A stretch of DNA of 20,393 bases from Planctomycetota bacterium (lineage in GTDB: Bacteria > Planctomycetota > Phycisphaerae > UBA1845 > UTPLA1), in contig JAPULF010000483.1 in NCBI GenBank assembly GCA_027295245.1, forward strand, positions 1 to 20,393, in the 5' to 3' direction. Every line of letters starts with the position of its first letter. Position 1 is the first letter of the stretch. The notes below the pieces were generated by a model. It ran no database searches and was not told where the DNA came from. It worked only from the letters and a program-made list of their open reading frames with translations. This document shows positions 15,157 to 20,393 of this stretch, piece after piece. Both the position numbers and the translations under genes were made by a program.

Positions 15157-17042
15157 CACTGCTGGCTCCCTGGGCCTTGTGGTTGTCCGCAGCCGGCGCC
15201 GCCGTTGTGGCGCTTTACCTGCTCAAGATCAAGCGGCGGCGAGAGCCGGTTCCGGCGTTGGATTTTTGGCGTGAATTGATTGTCCAGACGCAGTTTCGGT
15301 CTCTCTTTCAGCGGCTCAAACGTTGGCTTTCCCTGTTGCTTTGGCTTGTCATCGTGACCTGTCTGATTCTGGCCGTCGGGAATCCGGTTTTCTCCTTCGG
15401 GCGCATCAAGCCCCAATCGATTGTCGTCATCGTCGACAATTCCGCCAGCATGCAATCCGTAGAGAATCGGACCGAAGGCACGACGCGGCTTCAACTGGTG
15501 CGCCGGGCACTCGACGAACTCCTCGAGCGCCGACCGGTCAGCGACGAGTGGATGCTGATAGAAGCCGGCGGACAGTCCCGCGTCCTGACGGCCTGGACGC
15601 GTAACCGCGAGGCGGTCCGGCGGGCGGCCGAGTCGATTTCGCCTCATTTCGGCTCGGTGGATCTCGCGGAGGCCGGGAAGTTGGCGGGGCAGTTGCTGAG
15701 CGGGAAGCCCCGGCCGTGCATCGTCATCATTTCGGACGGTTCCGACGGCGAAGTTCCGAAGATTGCACGGGAGGATAAGACGGTCGTGTACTGGCCGATC
15801 GGCGAAACCGACGACAATCTGGGAATCACGCAATTATCGGTTCGGCCGCACCGAGAGCAGTCGGTCCACTACGCCTTTATCAGCGTGATCAACGGTTCGT
15901 CCGCGGCGGTCGAATCTCAAGTGGTCTTTCAACTTGACGGGTCCACGACCGCGGTCGAGCCGATTTCGATTCCGGCGGGCGAGACTTGGGAAAAGACCGT
16001 CGTCCTGGATGCTCCGGACGGGGCGGTACTGAGGGCATGGATCGACCGGCCCGATGCGTTTTCGGCGGACAATGAATCCTACGCCGTTCTCGATCCCATC
16101 GAGCGCGTCTCCGTTCTGCTCGTCTCGCCGGCCGACGCGTCCTTCTTCTTCGAACAGAGCCTGCTCGCGATGGAATCCTTCGTCGACGCCGACGCCAGCC
16201 GGACCATGACGATGGAGGATTACGACGCACTGGGGGACACCGAGCGGCAAGCCGATCTGATCATCTTCAATAACGGCCCGCCGCGGGATCTTCCGGCGAC
16301 CGGTCAGTTTGTCTTCATTAACGGCTGGCCGGACCCCGTCCCGGCAAAGTCTCTGGGCACGCTTCAGACTCCGGACCTACGGGTCACGCAACGCGATCAT
16401 CCTCTGACGCGGCACTTGAATTTCAGCACCGTGACCCTGGCAAGGGCGATACACGTGGATCTTGCGTCCGGGCAAGTCGTGCTGGCGGAGTCGTCGGACG
16501 GCTCTCCCCTGATCTTCCTATGGCAACAGCCCGATCGGCAGGCCCTGTGCCTGGCGTTCGACGTCTTGGAGAGCAACTTGCCCTTCCGCAATGCGTTCCC
16601 GGTGTTTCTTCGGAACGCGGTGGCCTACATGATGTCCGAGCGCAGTGCATGGATACGGCCGCTCTATCGCGTGGGCGAAGTGATTGAGCCCGTGCGCCCT
16701 CTTCCATCGGGCGTACGCGAGGTGGCGGTCGCCAGGCTTCGGCATGACGATGTCTGGAACGGCACGGTCCCCGTTCGGGACGGGTCATTTCTCTTTCAGC
16801 AGACCCAACAACCCGGGCCGTTTCGCTTCACGATCGGAGACGAGACGGCCTATACCGCGGTGAATCTGCACGATCGACGTGAATCTCGGATTGCTCCGGA
16901 CAAGGCCGCCGAGCCGCCCGAGAAACGGCTGGCTCTTTCGGGCAGATTGTTCGGGACCGTTCCGTGGCTGGCCTTCGCGATGTTCGCTGCCGGCTTAATC
17001 GGTCTGGAGTGGCTGACCTATCACCATCGTTGGACGGAGTAA
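15153..17042 (+). CDS. BatA-like membrane protein with periplasmic VWA domain
   Basis: The product has 629 aa. The N-terminus is a typical BatA-type anchor: a membrane helix at about 8-24, a basic LKIKRRREPVPALDFW segment, and a second helix at about 58-76. A VWA domain follows at about 88-225 with MIDAS D95-x-S97-x-S99 (VDNSASM) and an ISDGSDG loop. The usual MIDAS threonine position reads Ser (GSVDL), a mild deviation. Residues about 230-310 look like a beta-sandwich, and about 320-400 like the GATase-type alpha/beta fold (VSVLLVSPAD, DLIIFNNGPP) without a catalytic Cys. A final membrane helix lies at about 604-621. The VWA and middle domains should therefore face the periplasm. The ATGA overlap and the GGGGAGG Shine-Dalgarno (about 15137-15143) support the start. 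It is probably a membrane target of the MoxR/DUF58 pair. Confidence 0.92.
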   Translation: MTLLAPWALWLSAAGAAVVALYLLKIKRRREPVPALDFWRELIVQTQFRSLFQRLKRWLSLLLWLVIVTCLILAVGNPVFSFGRIKPQSIVVIVDNSASMQSVENRTEGTTRLQLVRRALDELLERRPVSDEWMLIEAGGQSRVLTAWTRNREAVRRAAESISPHFGSVDLAEAGKLAGQLLSGKPRPCIVIISDGSDGEVPKIAREDKTVVYWPIGETDDNLGITQLSVRPHREQSVHYAFISVINGSSAAVESQVVFQLDGSTTAVEPISIPAGETWEKTVVLDAPDGAVLRAWIDRPDAFSADNESYAVLDPIERVSVLLVSPADASFFFEQSLLAMESFVDADASRTMTMEDYDALGDTERQADLIIFNNGPPRDLPATGQFVFINGWPDPVPAKSLGTLQTPDLRVTQRDHPLTRHLNFSTVTLARAIHVDLASGQVVLAESSDGSPLIFLWQQPDRQALCLAFDVLESNLPFRNAFPVFLRNAVAYMMSERSAWIRPLYRVGEVIEPVRPLPSGVREVAVARLRHDDVWNGTVPVRDGSFLFQQTQQPGPFRFTIGDETAYTAVNLHDRRESRIAPDKAAEPPEKRLALSGRLFGTVPWLAFAMFAAGLIGLEWLTYHHRWTE

Positions 17043-17048
17043 GCTTTG
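17036..17048 (+). promoter_or_regulatory. ribosome binding site with TTG start of the last operon gene
   Basis: GGAG (17036-17039) is followed 6 nt later by TTG at 17046. It overlaps the end of the upstream coding region (stop TAA 17040-17042). No in-frame ATG occurs until deep inside the protein, and later GTG/TTG codons would remove the first membrane helix, so TTG is the best start. Confidence 0.7.
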
Positions 17049-19736
17049 CGATTCGAGTCGCTTTGGCCCTGGCTCTGTTTTCCTCTCCTGCTAGTTTACT
17101 TGTGGTGGCTGGCGCGACGGAGCTATGCCCACCTTGTGCCCGCGGCCCGCTACGTCGGTCTGGCACTGCGCGTGGCGATTCTAACGTGTCTGGTGGCTGC
17201 GATTTCACGGCCCGCCCGGCTGAAGCCCGCGACCCACAACCACCTGATCTTCGCCCTGGATGTTTCCAAGAGCATTTCGCCCGACAATCTGAGGTCGGCA
17301 CTCGACGACATCGACCGGCTGGCACGTCAGGCATTCGAGAGTGACTCCGACCACAGGATTTCACTCCTGGCGTTTGGCCGCCAACCCTCGTTGCTGGTCC
17401 GCGCCGAGAGTGAATGGGTCGGCTGGTCGAAAGAACATCGTGAACAGATAGAGTATCAGGAATCTCTCCCGGCGCTCTACGCCGAACGGACGCAACTGAT
17501 CTCGACCGATTCGTCCGACCGCCAAACGGCGCTCGAAGCGCTCGAGAAGCGGCTCACAAGAATCGAACACTTTCGCGACACGGTCGCCGGCGACTATACG
17601 GATGTCGAGAAGGCATTGCGGCTGGCGGTCAACACCGGCTCGACCCATGAGCGGCGAACGGTTTATGTCTATACCGACGGCAATTTCAATCAGGGACAGT
17701 GGCTGCGGGCCTGGCGCTCGGCCGAAGAAACCGCAACCGCGGTACACACGGTCGTACTCGACCGACCGCTTCCGCCGGAAGTCGCGGTCTCGGAAATCAG
17801 TCTCCCCCAGGCCGTGCGCAGAAACCAGGGCTTCTCGGCCGAAATCCGCGTGATCGCGACGATCGACACCACCGCGCACCTCGAGGTCTTCAAGGATGGC
17901 TTTGTCGTCAGTCAACGCGAGGTGGAACTCGAGCCCGGCAGCAACGTCTTCAACGTCACCGGACTCCACTTTCGTGAAAAGGGATTCCACACCGTCGAGG
18001 CAACCATTCGATCCGAACGGGATACACAGGTTGATAACAACACGACGAAATCACTCGTTGCCGTGCCGGGCGAGGCCCGCGTCCTCTACATTGACGGGGA
18101 CGAGGATCAAATGCTTTATCTCAAGAGCGCCCTGGAACTCGAAGGCATGCAGGTCGAGGCCCGACCCGCCAGCGGTGTCCCGCGAAGCCTGACGGAGTTG
18201 CTTTCTTTCGACGCATTCATCCTGTCGAACGTTCCGGCCGACCGTCTGACGCTTCCGCAGATGCAGATGATACGTGCGTACGTGCAGGAATTCGGCGGCG
18301 GCTTTGTCATGCTGGGCGGCGACGAGAGTTTCGGCCTCGGCGGCTACTTTAATACGCCCGTCGAAGAGATCCTGCCGGTTCGAATGCCCATTCAGAAGGA
18401 CATGATCCGGCCAACGCTCGGCATCATGCTCGTGATTGACAAGTCTGGAAGCATGTCAGGGGTGAAGATTCAATTGGCGAAGCGTGCCGCACTGGCGACG
18501 GCCGACGCCATCAATCCGCGCGACCGGATCGGAATCATCGGGTTCGACGGCGAATCGCGCGTCATACTCGAGCTGACCGCCGCGGCCGACCGCGGCACGA
18601 TCGCGTCTCAAATCGCCGGGCTCGAGGCCGGCGGCGGCACCTTCCTCTATCCCGCGTTGCAGGATGCCCACGCGCGCTTGCTCGAAACCAATGCCAGGCG
18701 AAAACACGTCATCGTGCTTTCAGACGGCCAGACGCAGGGATTCGGTTACGAAGAACTGGTTCAGGACATGGGGGCCGACGGCATCACGCTGTCGTCCGTC
18801 GGAATCGGCGAAGGCGCCGACATGAATCTGATGGAGGCCATCGCCACTGCCGGCGGCGGGCGGTCCTACTTCACCTCCGACTTCTACAGCATCCCTCAGA
18901 TCTTCACGCGCGAGGCCCTGCGTGCATCCAAGAGCATGCTCGTCGAGCGATTGGTTGAACCGCAGGTGGTCGGCGACGACGCCTGCCTTCGGGACATAGA
19001 TACCGACGAGCTTCCGCTGCTGACCGGCTACGTGGCGACGACTCCGAAACCGGCGGCGAATCTGATTCTCGCCTCCGACACCGGCGACCCGCTGCTGGCG
19101 AAATGGCGTTACGGTCTGGGGCGCACCGTTGCTTTCACGTCCGACACCAAGCCCCGTTGGGCCGAGGACTGGATCGAATGGCCGGAGTTCGCCAAGTTCT
19201 GGAGTCAGGTCATTCGTAGCGTCACGGGCGAGGACCTTGCGAACGAGGTCGATATCGAGTGTTCCCACTCGCCTCGCGATTCCGGCGTTGCGCTTACGGC
19301 GGACGTTCGCGACGCCGGCGGCAACTTTGTGACCGACATCACGCTCGAGTTGGCCGCGGTGGATTCGAACGGTCGCAAGAATAGCCTGGAAGTGCAGCGC
19401 ATCGGTCCAGGCCTGTTTGAGGCCCGGCTCTCCGAAATCAAGTTCGGACAGGATCAACAATTCGTTTGGCAAGTCGGTGGCGGAGGCGAGGAGGCCAAGG
19501 CGAAGCCGTACGGTTTCGTCTATTCATTCTCGCCCGAGTTTCGCACGCTGGGGATCAACGATCGCATCCTCGAACAGATCCGAAGGCGAACATCCGGCCG
19601 GACCATGTCCGTCGGCGACTCTCAGCTCGTCACGGCGGACACCGCCGCCCGCGAGTGGCTCGAACTGTGGCCGTACCTCCTCGTGACCGCTCTTGTGCTC
19701 GTGCCATTCGACATTTTGTGCCGCCGCATCGGCTGA
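17046..19736 (+). CDS. membrane protein with two VWA domains around a GATase1-like domain
   Basis: The product has 896 aa and starts at TTG, 3 nt after the previous stop. Membrane helices lie at about 4-22, 36-53 and 870-888, leaving residues about 55-868 on the periplasmic side. The first VWA domain starts at about 66 with MIDAS D72-x-S74-x-S76, a DYTDVEKAL threonine loop and a YTDGNF loop. A beta-sandwich region (about 245-335, CARDB-like) follows. A GATase1-like domain (about 338-455) carries the GGDESFGLGGY motif, where a catalytic Cys would stand in true amidotransferases. It has no Cys, so it is probably non-catalytic. The second VWA domain starts at about 459 with D465-x-S467-x-S469 (IDKSGSM), GGGTFLYPAL and LSDGQTQG. 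A further beta-rich part precedes the last helix. This layout is known from uncharacterised proteins beside MoxR operons. It is the last gene of the cluster. Confidence 0.93.
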   Translation: MRFESLWPWLCFPLLLVYLWWLARRSYAHLVPAARYVGLALRVAILTCLVAAISRPARLKPATHNHLIFALDVSKSISPDNLRSALDDIDRLARQAFESDSDHRISLLAFGRQPSLLVRAESEWVGWSKEHREQIEYQESLPALYAERTQLISTDSSDRQTALEALEKRLTRIEHFRDTVAGDYTDVEKALRLAVNTGSTHERRTVYVYTDGNFNQGQWLRAWRSAEETATAVHTVVLDRPLPPEVAVSEISLPQAVRRNQGFSAEIRVIATIDTTAHLEVFKDGFVVSQREVELEPGSNVFNVTGLHFREKGFHTVEATIRSERDTQVDNNTTKSLVAVPGEARVLYIDGDEDQMLYLKSALELEGMQVEARPASGVPRSLTELLSFDAFILSNVPADRLTLPQMQMIRAYVQEFGGGFVMLGGDESFGLGGYFNTPVEEILPVRMPIQKDMIRPTLGIMLVIDKSGSMSGVKIQLAKRAALATADAINPRDRIGIIGFDGESRVILELTAAADRGTIASQIAGLEAGGGTFLYPALQDAHARLLETNARRKHVIVLSDGQTQGFGYEELVQDMGADGITLSSVGIGEGADMNLMEAIATAGGGRSYFTSDFYSIPQIFTREALRASKSMLVERLVEPQVVGDDACLRDIDTDELPLLTGYVATTPKPAANLILASDTGDPLLAKWRYGLGRTVAFTSDTKPRWAEDWIEWPEFAKFWSQVIRSVTGEDLANEVDIECSHSPRDSGVALTADVRDAGGNFVTDITLELAAVDSNGRKNSLEVQRIGPGLFEARLSEIKFGQDQQFVWQVGGGGEEAKAKPYGFVYSFSPEFRTLGINDRILEQIRRRTSGRTMSVGDSQLVTADTAAREWLELWPYLLVTALVLVPFDILCRRIG

Positions 19737-19835
19737 TTGGGACGACTGAACGCCAACTAAACCGACACGATGGGACGTCTCTCCTGTTTAGAAATACAGA
19801 GTGACCGCGGGTGGATAGGCTCGTCGTGCATGTGC

Positions 19836-19853
19836 GCGGCACCGACGTGCCGC
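19836..19853. terminator. GC-rich stem-loop between convergent genes
   Basis: GCGGCAC (19836-19842) pairs perfectly with GTGCCGC (19847-19853) around a CGAC loop. It lies in the 195-nt space (19737-19931) between the convergent VWA gene and the DUF1579-type gene, where a two-way terminator would be expected. No T-run follows on either strand, so termination, if any, would not be a classic intrinsic type. Nothing else was identified in this spacer. Confidence 0.25.
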
Positions 19854-19931
19854 CGAGATCGGTGCATTCGAGAACGTCAGCATCGAATCCGCCGTCTCAG
19901 AAGATTTCTTGGGATACGAGTTTTCCCGCAA

Positions 19932-20393
19932 TCATTCCACCAACTGGAATTTCGTCGCGACGAACATGTCATCCTTGACCTCGCCCGAACACTTTGCCTG
20001 CTTCGCGGCTCCACACAGGCCCGCCTGGTGGGCATTGACGCTGGCACCCGTGACCAAGTAGGGCTTGCCATCGATCTTGACGGCCAGCTTGCACCCTCGG
20101 ACGGCCGGCATATTGAAGATGCACGATCCGCAGCCGGCCTCAAGCGTCATCATGACGGAGGATGTTTTTTCGCCATCGGACTTGCGCTCATAGGTGATTT
20201 CCATCACCTTGGTCAACGAGTCGGCGTTCTTGCCGTGGTGCATCGTCAGGATGTGTTTGTCCTTGCTGATAACCTTGATCACCGATTTGGAACTCATCTT
20301 CTCGCCCATCGGATTGTCAAACTCGCCGGTATAGGTGTAGGTCTTGGTCTTCTCATCATACTGGCCATACTCGGTCATCATGCCGGTGGACAT
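19932..20393 (-). CDS. DUF1579-family protein with C-terminal DUF6370-like Cys domain (partial, N-terminus outside window)
   Basis: The stop is TCA 19932-19934 on the plus strand, and the frame stays open to the right edge. The 153 residues seen begin with STGMMTEYGQYDEKTKTYT, which corresponds to the middle of DUF1579 proteins. The Met at the edge is therefore probably internal and the gene is cut by the window. The DUF1579 part ends near residue 71 (KVMEITYERK). Residues about 82-153 form a second domain with C88GSC91, C101, C127 and C135 plus LAVKIDGKPYLV, resembling the small DUF6370 family from memory. Both families lack a known function. DUF1579 proteins are frequent in Planctomycetota. 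The gene is convergent to the VWA cluster and need not be related to it. Confidence 0.8.
   Translation of the reverse strand: MSTGMMTEYGQYDEKTKTYTYTGEFDNPMGEKMSSKSVIKVISKDKHILTMHHGKNADSLTKVMEITYERKSDGEKTSSVMMTLEAGCGSCIFNMPAVRGCKLAVKIDGKPYLVTGASVNAHQAGLCGAAKQAKCSGEVKDDMFVATKFQLVE

Noticed and set aside
19757..19791. CTAAAC...GTTTAG inverted repeat after the last VWA gene
   Set aside because: The 6-bp arms are separated by 23 nt and lack a T-run, so a terminator call is not justified.

Overview
The window is GC-rich, gene-dense bacterial DNA without any visible mobile element, rRNA, tRNA or CRISPR array. Three traits point to Planctomycetota or a closely related PVC-type or metagenomic lineage: a giant secreted TPR protein, a MoxR/DUF58/VWA gene cluster with multi-domain VWA membrane proteins, and a DUF1579-type protein fused to a small Cys-rich domain. 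This placement is an inference from gene content and was not tested by phylogeny.

Layout. Positions 1-60 may hold the last 19 codons of an upstream gene. Positions 61-613 are a leader region without a convincing gene. A single plus-strand gene cluster then fills 614-19736. It encodes (1) a roughly 3,650-residue exported TPR-solenoid protein; (2) a 523-aa membrane-anchored coiled-coil protein with a striking Cys-rich repeat, overlapping gene 1 by 8 nt; (3) after a 124-nt gap with a terminator-like hairpin, a MoxR-family AAA+ ATPase; (4) a soluble DUF58 protein with an intact MIDAS motif; (5) a BatA-like membrane VWA protein, overlapping gene 4 by 4 nt (ATGA); and (6) an 896-aa membrane protein with two VWA domains around a GATase1-like domain, starting at TTG 3 nt after gene 5. 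Positions 19737-19931 are intergenic. A convergent minus-strand gene (DUF1579 plus a DUF6370-like Cys domain) then runs off the right edge.

How the genes may work together. MoxR ATPases paired with DUF58 and VWA proteins form a widespread but poorly understood module, best known from the Bat (aerotolerance) operons of Bacteroidetes and spirochaetes. MoxR and DUF58 are thought to act as a cytoplasmic ATPase/adaptor pair on membrane VWA proteins whose MIDAS domains face the periplasm. Here the classical small TPR proteins BatC/BatE and BatD are not seen. In their place are the giant exported TPR protein and the Cys-rich coiled-coil protein. Predicted topology puts the TPR solenoid, the Cys cluster and three of the four VWA domains in the same compartment, so a large envelope-side assembly or chaperone scaffold driven by a cytoplasmic MoxR/DUF58 pair is a reasonable hypothesis. 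The least explained parts are the giant TPR protein, with about fourteen aromatic/Gly/Ser/Met-rich islands inserted in its solenoid, and the Cys-rich repeat.
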